32,063 nt of DNA. It comes from Anaerolineae bacterium (lineage in GTDB: Bacteria; Chloroflexota; Anaerolineae; 4572-78; J111). The translations under genes and the position numbers were made by a program. Of this stretch, positions 25,071 through 32,063 are shown piece by piece; within the stretch, counting starts at the first letter, position 1; every line of letters begins with the position of its first letter. The notes under the pieces were generated by a model. The model worked only from the letters and a program-made list of their open reading frames with translations, had not been told where the DNA came from and made no database searches. The stretch is from contig JAGRBY010000014.1 in assembly GCA_020433835.1 (NCBI GenBank), positions 1 through 32,063 on the forward strand, read 5' to 3'.

Positions 25071-25939
25071 ACGTCGGCTGCGCCAGGGTAAAGAGGAAAT
25101 GGGTAACCGGTTTTAGAGGCGTCCAGTCCTTGGGCTACCTGTTCATAAAGATGAAACGGAAAGCCAATCCCCAGGCGATTAGACTCGTATTGAGCAATAA
25201 GTCTAGCTCCTAAGCAGTAAGTCGAAATGTTAATCTCTTGAGTTAGGTACGGACGAACGATCAGGTCAGAGTTAACTACACGTAAGCCACCCATACTTGC
25301 GTTTACTCGCTGCCCCGTTTGATATTGATATGCCTGAATAAAACGTGCTAACTCTACTGGTCTTACACTACACACAACCACGTCAGGAATAATATCAATC
25401 TCTTCGAAGTCCAAATCATAAAGAAAGACACCTTTCATTATGGCTGGCTGAATAGCTGTCATATCGTTAATAGCCTGTCTGGCTGTAGCGACATTCTTAA
25501 AACGTCCGCTATCTTCCGCCCCAAACAAACCAAATTCAGGACGATTAGCGGCTTGATGGGCATAAACTAATCCCTTCGTGAAATCTCTAGGTGTTGGTGG
25601 TTTAAATTTCTCTACGTGATCTGATTTACCCTGCATCAGGTCTGTATATACTCTAGACCCACACAAGGGGACATCTTGCTCCTGATCGACCAAACCTAGA
25701 CTAATAGCAGCTGCTACACAGCCAATATTATCGAGCGTTAGCAAAACTGCATCACCAAGGGAAGCCTGTTTGACGGCCTGACAACTGGTTAATGTAATAC
25801 TTGTTGGTTGGTGCGCTAAAACTTGATCGGGGATAATATCATTATGCCGATAAAACTTTACTGCCGTTGTCGGAATCTTCAAACTATCAACACCCATGGC
25901 GTTGATTATCTGCTGGTATAGATTCTTAAGCGTCGTCAT
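25067..25939 (-). CDS. DUF169 family protein
   Basis: The 290-residue cytosolic protein has the layout of DUF169 (COG2043): AVKFY near the N-terminus, TSCQAVKQASLGDAVLLT, C74 in NIGCVAAA, CGSRVY, then LYAHQA-like LVYAHQAANRP, VVVCSVRPVEL and STYCLGARL near the C-terminus. Cysteines are C53, C74, C93, C190 and C242, which could bind a metal cluster or carry sulfur; this is inference. The family has no settled function. It starts 16 nt after the receiver-SBP-CheW gene with GGGAA before the ATG, and ends overlapping the desulfurase start. Its place between a sensory gene and a sulfur-transfer gene suggests it handles or senses the same molecule. Confidence 0.85.
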   Translation of the reverse strand: MTTLKNLYQQIINAMGVDSLKIPTTAVKFYRHNDIIPDQVLAHQPTSITLTSCQAVKQASLGDAVLLTLDNIGCVAAAISLGLVDQEQDVPLCGSRVYTDLMQGKSDHVEKFKPPTPRDFTKGLVYAHQAANRPEFGLFGAEDSGRFKNVATARQAINDMTAIQPAIMKGVFLYDLDFEEIDIIPDVVVCSVRPVELARFIQAYQYQTGQRVNASMGGLRVVNSDLIVRPYLTQEINISTYCLGARLIAQYESNRLGIGFPFHLYEQVAQGLDASKTGYPFPLYPGAADV

Positions 25940-25955
25940 AAATTAATTCCCAGGT

Positions 25956-27869
25956 CTAGTTAAATAACTTTTTGTCATTAAGTAAAATCTTGAGAGCACC
26001 TGCGGATTTGTAATAGCCTAAAATATAATCGGCATCAACACCGTGCCCAACAGTACCCGCATCATCAATATCTTTGGCCTCGATATCGACCACTTCCGTG
26101 ACGGAACTGACCACAATCCCTACCGGAACAACACCATTAGGGCTGGAGACCTCCAAAACTACTATCCTAGAGTTTTGACCATAATCACCAACACCTAAGC
26201 CCAGTTTTTGGGTTAGATCAACGACTGGCACAATTTCACCTCGTACATTGATAACGCCCTTAATATAATCCGTTGCATGAGGTATAACCGTGATAGGTCT
26301 CGTTTTAATAATTTCTCTAACACCTAACACGTCCAGACCGTATTCGCCATTATTCGTATCAAAGATAAGGTATTTGCCTTCTAAATTTAGGCTAGCCTTA
26401 GAAACCCGGTTACTACTGGTCTGACGATCATTCGTACTGTTAAGTATGTCGGCAACGCTGCGGAGTATCGATTTACGTGGAGGGGTATTTTTACAAGCAA
26501 TTTCAGCAAAGCGTGTATCGACAAACTCATTAAGGTTAACAAGCGTCCCCAGGCCCATTTCCTGCACCATATATTGCTGAATTTTGTCTAGATCTTCAAT
26601 GACAGGGAATAAATCGCCGGTTTTAATGCCTTGATTCTCTTTGAGTACATCGCGTAAAACGGCTTCACGCAGCCCTAAGCTACCGGTTGGGTCTAGAAAA
26701 GGAACACCAATGGCAGCGGATGTCTCCGGTTTCTGCTCAATAAATTGACCAGCCTCCACTAACATGTTGGTCAGTTCTTGAACCGCATCCGGGTATTCGG
26801 CTACAATTTCGTCTCGCACGGCGACTACACAGCAGGGATGATTTTCCCACAACTCGCCGGATAGAAATGTCAATTCGGCAATTCCTTCGGCGATTGCTTT
26901 GGTGCCAATGGGTTCAGCAACCAAATAGCCACCAGCTTCAGGGTTAGCCGCCAAGTATTCCGGCATTTGAATAGGTGGAATTACCTCTAGAAAAACGTCG
27001 TAATCACCGCGCCCTTCAAAGCCGGGGTTTAAGCCTAATCCACGTAAAAACATGTGGGATAGCATGTGGTGAATCGACATTTCGTGCGGGATGTAAAAAG
27101 TTTTATTCTTGAAATTTTTAGCGAGATCTTTGCCTTCGCCTTCGATGCGTTTGCGCACAAAGATACTACCGTTTTTATGAGCCAGCAGCACCAATTTTAT
27201 CGGAACCCCAAAGCTAAATAAATCCATCGCTATCGGAGCTAAAATGAAAGCCACATCGACTTCACCTGTCTCCAGTGACTTCTGAACCGGGTTCCAACTG
27301 GGCATACAGACTGTTTCTAATTCAAAATGGCGCGGATTTAGTGCCTTGGTATCTATCAGATGTTTGAGGACACCTAAACTAAGGTGGTCTGTAATTTGAA
27401 TATGAGCGATCTTAAGTTGAAGTTTACCAGAAGCACTACGACGGGGACGTGATTGCGCGGCGGATACTTTTTCGGCCTTTTTGTCTTTGTCAAAAATTTG
27501 CTCAAGCAAGGTGACCAACTCTTTGGCCCCAAACGGCTTGGTAATAAAATCGGTAACGCCAGCTTCATTGGCTTTTGCCACCTGCTTTTTCTCACCACGA
27601 GCGGTAGCCATAACAAAGGGAACTTTTTTAGTTTTTTCATTGGCACGTACCCAAACCAGCAATTCATAGCCGTCTTTATTGGGCATGTTCCAGTCACTTA
27701 CAATAACATCAATGTGATCTTCCTGTTGAAGTCGTGCTATAGCGTCATTGCCGTCCTCAGCTTCGACAACATTTTTGAAGCCTAATTCGTTTAGGCCCTT
27801 ACGTGCCGAACGGCGAACGAAATTAGAATCCTCGACCAGCAAGATTTTCAGGGATGTATCGATCGTCAT
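25956..27869 (-). CDS. Receiver - cytosolic NrtA/TauA-like substrate-binding domain - CheW fusion
   Basis: The protein has 637 residues and no signal peptide or membrane helix. Residues 5-128 are a complete receiver: E13-D14, phosphoacceptor D59 in VSDWNMP, T89 and K111 in ITKPF. Residues 150-460 resemble ABC-type nitrate/sulfonate/taurine binding proteins (COG0715): KIAHIQITDHLSLG, WNPVQKSLETGEVDVAFILAPIAMD and HEMSIHHMLSHMFLRGLGL. Residues 493-634 are CheW: KYLIFDTNNGEYGLDVLGVREI, GVINVRGEIVPVVDL and VSSVTEVVDI. It looks like an inverted CheV (CheV is CheW then receiver) with a ligand-binding domain in the middle. It would couple a cytosolic small molecule to a chemoreceptor-CheA array. GGAGAAAT precedes the ATG. 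It is first of a three-gene operon. Confidence 0.9.
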   Translation of the reverse strand: MTIDTSLKILLVEDSNFVRRSARKGLNELGFKNVVEAEDGNDAIARLQQEDHIDVIVSDWNMPNKDGYELLVWVRANEKTKKVPFVMATARGEKKQVAKANEAGVTDFITKPFGAKELVTLLEQIFDKDKKAEKVSAAQSRPRRSASGKLQLKIAHIQITDHLSLGVLKHLIDTKALNPRHFELETVCMPSWNPVQKSLETGEVDVAFILAPIAMDLFSFGVPIKLVLLAHKNGSIFVRKRIEGEGKDLAKNFKNKTFYIPHEMSIHHMLSHMFLRGLGLNPGFEGRGDYDVFLEVIPPIQMPEYLAANPEAGGYLVAEPIGTKAIAEGIAELTFLSGELWENHPCCVVAVRDEIVAEYPDAVQELTNMLVEAGQFIEQKPETSAAIGVPFLDPTGSLGLREAVLRDVLKENQGIKTGDLFPVIEDLDKIQQYMVQEMGLGTLVNLNEFVDTRFAEIACKNTPPRKSILRSVADILNSTNDRQTSSNRVSKASLNLEGKYLIFDTNNGEYGLDVLGVREIIKTRPITVIPHATDYIKGVINVRGEIVPVVDLTQKLGLGVGDYGQNSRIVVLEVSSPNGVVPVGIVVSSVTEVVDIEAKDIDDAGTVGHGVDADYILGYYKSAGALKILLNDKKLFN

Positions 27870-28192
27870 AGTCTATTTCTCCGGTTTGTAAAATTATCCG
27901 ATACATTCCTATTATCGTCCAAAACTCCTGATTTCTGCGTAAAAAGTGCGTTAAGATTTCTCCTGACTTAAAATTTGAACTACACAGCTAAGCGTAGGGC
28001 AGCAGCGTAACATAAAATCGTGGAAACGTGAAGATGCTTGAAGATCGAAAAAGTAATCGACAGAACCTTCGGAAGATTATCACGATTTTAGATGTAAAAA
28101 CGACCAGCACCCACTCACCGATTCATGCATTACAACAGCGGTGGGGTTGGTCGTTTTGAAGTTAACCTATTCTAAATGCCTCAACCGGCCGA
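27870..28192. other. Intergenic region holding the tal terminator
   Basis: The gap carries the upstream region of the receiver-SBP-CheW operon and the terminator described separately. I found no convincing promoter for the operon. A 41-codon open frame (28034-28159, plus) is not called because it lacks a ribosome-binding site and its end lies inside the hairpin. Confidence 0.5.
28095..28157 (-). terminator. Terminator downstream of tal
   Basis: AAAACGACCA (28097-28106) pairs perfectly with TGGTCGTTTT (28148-28157), and the pairing continues inward with one bulge (CACCCAC/GTGGGG). On the minus strand the stem ends in TTTTT. The 25-nt loop is longer than usual. It lies 36 nt beyond the tal stop. 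Confidence 0.65.
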
Positions 28193-29296
28193 CTACATCG
28201 AAACCGGCTGGCGGCTGGAAATTGTGTTCATCAACGACTCGAACGCATCGGCAAAGGATTTAACTCCGGCGTCTTCCAGTTCTTGCGTTACCTCAGCCAA
28301 CGAGATGCCCAGCGCCTCTAATTCGGCGAAGACGTGACGCGCTACGTCCAAATCTGTCTCGATGGTTAGCGCAGCCTGGCCGTGGTCGCGGAAAGCGTCC
28401 AGAGTGGCCGGTGGCATGGTGTTAACCGTGTTGGGGCCGATCAATTCGTCAACGTAGAGGGTATCGGGATAATCGGGGTTTTTAGTGCCGGTCGAGGCCC
28501 ACAACGGGCGTTGCACTCGTGCGCCCTTCGCTTCCAGTGCAGCAAAACGACCGCTGCCAAAGATCTCTTTGAAGGATTGGTAAGCCAGCCGAGCGTTGGC
28601 GATGGCGGTTTTACCGAGCAGAGCCGAAGCCCGCTCGGTACCCAAAGCTTCCAGTTGCTTGTCGATGTTGACATCGATGCGGGAGACAAAGAATGAAGCG
28701 ACAGAGGCAATACCGTCTATCGGCAGTCCCTGTGCAGCGCGATCTTCCAGTCCGGAGAGGTAAGAGTCCATGACGGCTTCGTACCGCTCAATCGAGAAGA
28801 TAAGCGTGACATTAACGTTTAGTCCGGCGGCAATTGCTTGTCGAATGGCCGGTAGCCCGGCTTCGGTGGCCGGAATCTTGATCATCAGGTTGGGCCGGTC
28901 GACCCAGGCCCACAGCCGCTTGGCCTCAGACAGGGTCTCTTCGGTTTTGTAAGCCAGGGTAGGATTGACTTCCAGGCTGACGTAGCCATCGTCGCCGTTT
29001 GTGGCGTCGTAGAGTGGGCGCAGAAGGTCGGCTGCGGCGCGGATGTCATCGACGGCCAGCGCTTCAAAGATTTCAAGCGGCGTTTTGCCAGCCTCGGCCA
29101 GCGGCAGTAGATCGGCGTCGTAATCGTCAGATTTGGCGATGGCGTTGTTGAAGATAGCGGGGTTTGAGGTCAGCCCCTGAATATCGCCCTGCTCAACCAT
29201 AGCCGCTAATTCACCGTTTTTCAGCAGCCGACGTTCAATATTATCGTACCAGATAGATTGTCCTAAACTCACTAATTGCTTAATCGGTGTGCTCAT
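28193..29296 (-). CDS. tal: Transaldolase
   Basis: The 367-residue protein is a class I aldolase of the pentose-phosphate pathway, moving a dihydroxyacetone unit from sedoheptulose 7-phosphate to glyceraldehyde 3-phosphate. The Schiff-base Lys is K140 in [23 protein letters not shown] (39-49) and VSLEVNP (106-112) are standard, and the length fits the long (Actinobacteria/Chloroflexota-type) transaldolases. AGAGGAAC precedes the ATG. It follows tkt by 130 bp and has its own promoter carrying an inverted repeat. Confidence 0.96.
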   Translation of the reverse strand: MSTPIKQLVSLGQSIWYDNIERRLLKNGELAAMVEQGDIQGLTSNPAIFNNAIAKSDDYDADLLPLAEAGKTPLEIFEALAVDDIRAAADLLRPLYDATNGDDGYVSLEVNPTLAYKTEETLSEAKRLWAWVDRPNLMIKIPATEAGLPAIRQAIAAGLNVNVTLIFSIERYEAVMDSYLSGLEDRAAQGLPIDGIASVASFFVSRIDVNIDKQLEALGTERASALLGKTAIANARLAYQSFKEIFGSGRFAALEAKGARVQRPLWASTGTKNPDYPDTLYVDELIGPNTVNTMPPATLDAFRDHGQAALTIETDLDVARHVFAELEALGISLAEVTQELEDAGVKSFADAFESLMNTISSRQPVSM

Positions 29297-29351
29297 AATT
29301 GTTCCTCTAATTTTTGATTACTTAGGGCTTGTAGAGTTAGATGTATCAAAT

Positions 29352-29396
29352 AAGGTGACAGGTACATAATTTATAGAATGACTGTCACCTTGTCAA
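29352..29396 (-). promoter_or_regulatory. tal promoter with operator-like inverted repeat
   Basis: On the minus strand TTGACA (29396-29391), a 17-nt spacer and TAAATT (29373-29368). The perfect 10-bp repeat AAGGTGACAG / CTGTCACCTT brackets the -10: one arm (29391-29382) begins at the last base of the -35 and the other (29361-29352) lies about where transcription starts. This geometry is typical of a repressor site. The core matches the repeat at 13689-13772. Confidence 0.7.
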
Positions 29397-29426
29397 CTGT
29401 ATATCTTGTTTTATTTCTGCGCGACC

Positions 29427-31487
29427 TTAACGAGACTGTACCAGTTCCTTGACCGTGGCAACGACGCGTTCCGGGACAAAGCCAAATCTTTCCTGAACCG
29501 CCTTTATCGGAGCCGACGTGCCAAAGGTATCCATGCCGATGACTCGGCCTTGCAGACCGGTGTAGCGACCCCAGGCCAGGGTTGAGGCTTGTTCTACCGC
29601 CACACGGGCGACGACAGCGGACGGCAGGACGCTCTCTTTGTAGGATTCCTCCTGCTGATCGAACAGTTCCCAGGAGGGCATGCTGACAACGCGGGCTTTG
29701 ATGCCTTCTGTTTTGAGCTGCTCGTAAGCCGCCAGGCAGAGATGCACCTCGCTGCCGGTAGCTAATAGCAATACCTCCGGCTGGCCGTCATCGGCATCGG
29801 CCAAGACGTAAGCGCCCTTGGCTACGCCTGATGCGGCCCCGTAAATCGAGCGATCCAGCGTGGGCAGCGCCTGTCGGCTTAGAATGAGGGCAGCCGGTTC
29901 GTGCTGAAGCTGCATAACAATCCGCCAGGCTTCGACCACTTCGTTGGCGTCAGCGGGACGGAGGACAATCAAGCCGGGAATGGCTCGCAATGACGTCACC
30001 TGTTCGATGGGTTGGTGGGTCGGCCCGTCCTCGCCGACACCGATGGAGTCGTGGGTGAAGATGTGAATGACCGGGATTTCCATGAGAGCGCTGAGGCGGA
30101 TGGCCGGTCGGGCGTAGTCGCTGAAAATCAGGAAGCCTGAGCCGTAGGGTCGAATTTTACTGTGTGACAGGCCGTTGAGGATGGAACCCATCGTATGCTC
30201 TCGCACGCCAAAGTGGATGTTGCGACCGCCATAGTTATCGGGGGTCAGGTCACCGGCACCTTCGAAGGTGAGGTTGGTTTTGGTTGAGGGAGCCAGGTCA
30301 GCCGCACCACCAAGCAACCAGGGCACGTTTTTGGCCAGCGCGTTAAGCACCTTGCCCGAACTTTCCCGGGTGGCCAGCCCCTTCGCATCAGGGGTGAAGG
30401 GCGTCAGGTTTTTGTCCCAGTCATCGGGCAGTTGGCGATGCTGCATCTTATGGATTTGTTCAGCCAGGTCAGGGTACTGCTGTGTATAGGCCTCAAATTT
30501 GGCGAACCAGGCCTCGCGTAATTCTGCACCTCGCTGCCCAATACCGGCGCTAAAATGCTCACGTACGCCATCGGGCACCAGGAATTGGGCATCTTCCGGC
30601 CACCCGTAAGCGCGTTTGGTTAACCGAACTTCTTCTTCACCGAGCGGCGCACCGTGCGCAGCGCTGGAGTCTTGTTTGGTCGGTGCACCGTAGGCGATGT
30701 GGCTATCGACGATAATCAGCGTGGGGCCGGCGGAGGTGGCCTGGAAGCGCTGGAGGGCGCGGGCCAACATATCCAGATCGTTGGCATCACCGACGCGGGT
30801 GACGTTCCAGCCATACGCCATAAAACGGGTAGCGATATCGTCGCTGAAAGCCAGGTCGGTGCTGCCTTCGATGGTGACACGGTTGCTGTCGTAAATCCAG
30901 CACAGATTGGACAGCTTGAGGTGACCGGCCAGAGAGGCGGCCTCGCTGGAGACGCCTTCCATCATATCACCGTCGCCACAGAGAGCGTAGACGTTATAAT
31001 CGAATAGTTCGAAATCGGGCTGGTTGAAGTGAGCAGCCAGCCACTCTCTGGCGATAGCCATACCCACGCTGACCGCCACGCCCTGACCCAGCGGGCCGGT
31101 GGTGGTCTCGACGCCGGATGTCCAGCGGTACTCCGGGTGACCGGCGCATTTGCTGTCGAGCTGGCGGAACCGCTTAATGTCGTCGAGCGTGACCGATGGT
31201 TCATCGAGCGTTTCATAGTTGTCATTGAGGGCCTTAACGCCGGTTAGGTGCAGCAAGGAATAGAGCAGCAGCGAGGCATGGCCAATCGAAAGAATGAAGC
31301 GATCACGGTTGGGCCAGATGGGATCGGCGGGATCGAAGGCCAAGAAATTTTGCCACAAGTTGTAAGCGACCGGGGCCATCCCCATTGGTGTGCCGGGGTG
31401 ACCGGAATTGGCGGCTTGAACCGCGTCCATGGCCAGGGTGCGGATGGTGTTGATACAAAGTTGGTCGAGATCTTTTTGATGCGACAT
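29427..31487 (-). CDS. tkt: Transketolase
   Basis: The protein has 686 residues from the ATG at 31487. The frame is open to 31577, but that extension would run into araD, so MSHQKDLDQLC is the natural start; GGAG lies about 12 nt upstream. Thiamine-diphosphate motifs: NSGHPGTPMG (27-36, H30), SIGHAS (67-72), GDGDMMEGVSSEAASLAG with a following N in YDSNRVTIEG, and the catalytic Glu in HFGVREHTMG. It moves two-carbon units between pentose- and hexose-phosphates. It follows araD after 31 nt and precedes tal, which forms a pentose-phosphate cluster. Confidence 0.97.
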   Translation of the reverse strand: MSHQKDLDQLCINTIRTLAMDAVQAANSGHPGTPMGMAPVAYNLWQNFLAFDPADPIWPNRDRFILSIGHASLLLYSLLHLTGVKALNDNYETLDEPSVTLDDIKRFRQLDSKCAGHPEYRWTSGVETTTGPLGQGVAVSVGMAIAREWLAAHFNQPDFELFDYNVYALCGDGDMMEGVSSEAASLAGHLKLSNLCWIYDSNRVTIEGSTDLAFSDDIATRFMAYGWNVTRVGDANDLDMLARALQRFQATSAGPTLIIVDSHIAYGAPTKQDSSAAHGAPLGEEEVRLTKRAYGWPEDAQFLVPDGVREHFSAGIGQRGAELREAWFAKFEAYTQQYPDLAEQIHKMQHRQLPDDWDKNLTPFTPDAKGLATRESSGKVLNALAKNVPWLLGGAADLAPSTKTNLTFEGAGDLTPDNYGGRNIHFGVREHTMGSILNGLSHSKIRPYGSGFLIFSDYARPAIRLSALMEIPVIHIFTHDSIGVGEDGPTHQPIEQVTSLRAIPGLIVLRPADANEVVEAWRIVMQLQHEPAALILSRQALPTLDRSIYGAASGVAKGAYVLADADDGQPEVLLLATGSEVHLCLAAYEQLKTEGIKARVVSMPSWELFDQQEESYKESVLPSAVVARVAVEQASTLAWGRYTGLQGRVIGMDTFGTSAPIKAVQERFGFVPERVVATVKELVQSR

Positions 31488-31518
31488 GAAGAGGATTTTC
31501 TCCGTGGTAAATGATGGT

Positions 31519-32063
31519 CTATTGACCGTAGACGTTTTGGTAGCGATCATACAGCTTATCGATGTCGCTCTGAGCAATGGTCAACGGGGTGCCAAGCAGC
31601 AGCGAGGCCCAGGCGATGGCGGCGTTGTCTTCGGTCATTACGGCTGCTTTAACCGCTTTTTCGGCGGTGGGGCCGATGGTAAAAACGCCGTGGCTTTGCA
31701 GCAGACAGGCCGGGCTGCGGCTGTCGCGCAGAGTCTCGACCACGACCTGGCCGATTTCCTCGCCGCCGATGAGGGCAAAGCCGCCGCAGGGGATGTCTCC
31801 GCCGAACTCGTCGCCCATGGCCGTGGTGATGCAAGGAATAGGCCGACCGTGGGTGGCAAACGCCGCGGCAAATCGGGAATGGGTGTGGACGATGCCGTTG
31901 ACATCGGGCATGTTGCGGTAGATGTAACAGTGCGAGGCCGTATCGGACGAGGCTTTGTAATCGCCTTCGACGATGTTGCCTTCGAGGTCGACAACGACCA
32001 TGTTTTCCACGCTTAAATCGGGGAATTTAACGCCGCTGGGCTTGATGACGACCAGGTTGGTTT
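31519..32063 (-). CDS. araD: L-ribulose-5-phosphate 4-epimerase (class II aldolase family), partial 5' end
   Basis: The frame is open to the window edge, so the start is missing; about 181 residues are seen. HTHSRFAAAFATHGRPIPC carries the two zinc His, AMGDEFGGDIPCG the catalytic Asp, and LLQSHGVF the third zinc His. The C-terminus YQNVYGQ resembles the ...YYGQ end of AraD. The combination fits AraD better than fuculose-phosphate aldolase. It would turn L-ribulose 5-phosphate into D-xylulose 5-phosphate, which tkt and tal then consume. The related UlaF/SgbE epimerases are the main alternatives. Confidence 0.9.
   Translation of the reverse strand, partial: TNLVVIKPSGVKFPDLSVENMVVVDLEGNIVEGDYKASSDTASHCYIYRNMPDVNGIVHTHSRFAAAFATHGRPIPCITTAMGDEFGGDIPCGGFALIGGEEIGQVVVETLRDSRSPACLLQSHGVFTIGPTAEKAVKAAVMTEDNAAIAWASLLLGTPLTIAQSDIDKLYDRYQNVYGQ

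Noticed and set aside
28034..28159. 41-codon open frame on the plus strand
   Set aside because: No ribosome-binding site, and its last third lies in the terminator hairpin of tal.
31488..31577. N-terminal extension of transketolase to 31577
   Set aside because: It overlaps the end of araD and adds residues not found in transketolases.
31486..32016. 176-codon open frame on the plus strand
   Set aside because: It is an antisense shadow of araD, whose zinc and catalytic motifs are clear on the other strand.

Overview
The window looks like a chromosomal segment of a free-living Chloroflexota (Anaerolineae-like) bacterium. This is inferred from style, not from a marker gene. Short lipobox signal peptides are followed by long Pro/Thr-rich 'TPTPTATAT' linkers, sigma70-type promoters (TTGACA/TATAAT) precede many genes, valS is controlled by a T-box, and there are many multidomain phospho-signalling proteins. 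No mobile element, CRISPR array, rRNA or tRNA was recognised. Most genes are housekeeping or membrane/cell-envelope genes, with signalling genes scattered among them.

Layout. 1-1658 (minus): an OmpR-like regulator with a degenerate receiver, then a histidine kinase, cut by the window edge, whose N-terminus matches the plant ETR1-type ethylene-binding domain at every key residue. 1990-4387 (plus): a polar amino-acid ABC permease and ATPase without a binding protein. 4484-6283 (minus): UbiB/ABC1 kinase-like protein. 6399-9747 (plus): three protein quality-control genes, namely SppA, a YugP-like zinc metalloprotease and an HtrA-like lipoprotein protease. 9823-12868 (minus): valS with a complete T-box leader and its promoter. 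12905-14767 (minus): a VTT/SNARE-associated membrane protein and an anchored C39-like cysteine peptidase, separated by a large inverted repeat. 14992-15735 (plus): a receiver joined to a histidine-bearing helical domain without an ATPase. 15714-17353 (minus): a serine racemase/threonine dehydratase and a GNAT acetyltransferase, translationally coupled. 17450-19391 (minus): two tandem paralogous lipoproteins. 19603-20151 (plus): ppa. 20200-21588 (minus): cyclic-nucleotide-binding-domain histidine kinase. 21900-23639 (plus): PabB-PabC fusion.

23652-27869 (minus) is the most unusual part. It is a compact three-gene operon encoding (i) a receiver - cytosolic NrtA/TauA-like substrate-binding domain - CheW fusion, (ii) a DUF169 protein and (iii) a TusE/DsrC-like sulfur-carrier segment fused to a class I cysteine desulfurase. 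The spacing (16 nt, then a 4-nt ATGA overlap) argues for one transcript. I infer a chemosensory input module tied to sulfur or persulfide status; nothing in the sequence proves the ligand.

28193-32063 (minus) is a pentose-phosphate block: araD (cut by the window edge), tkt and tal. The tal promoter contains an inverted repeat whose core is shared with the repeat near 13.7 kb, which suggests either a shared operator or a dispersed palindrome.

This is a reading by eye. Family names rest on recognised motifs, and no database search was run.
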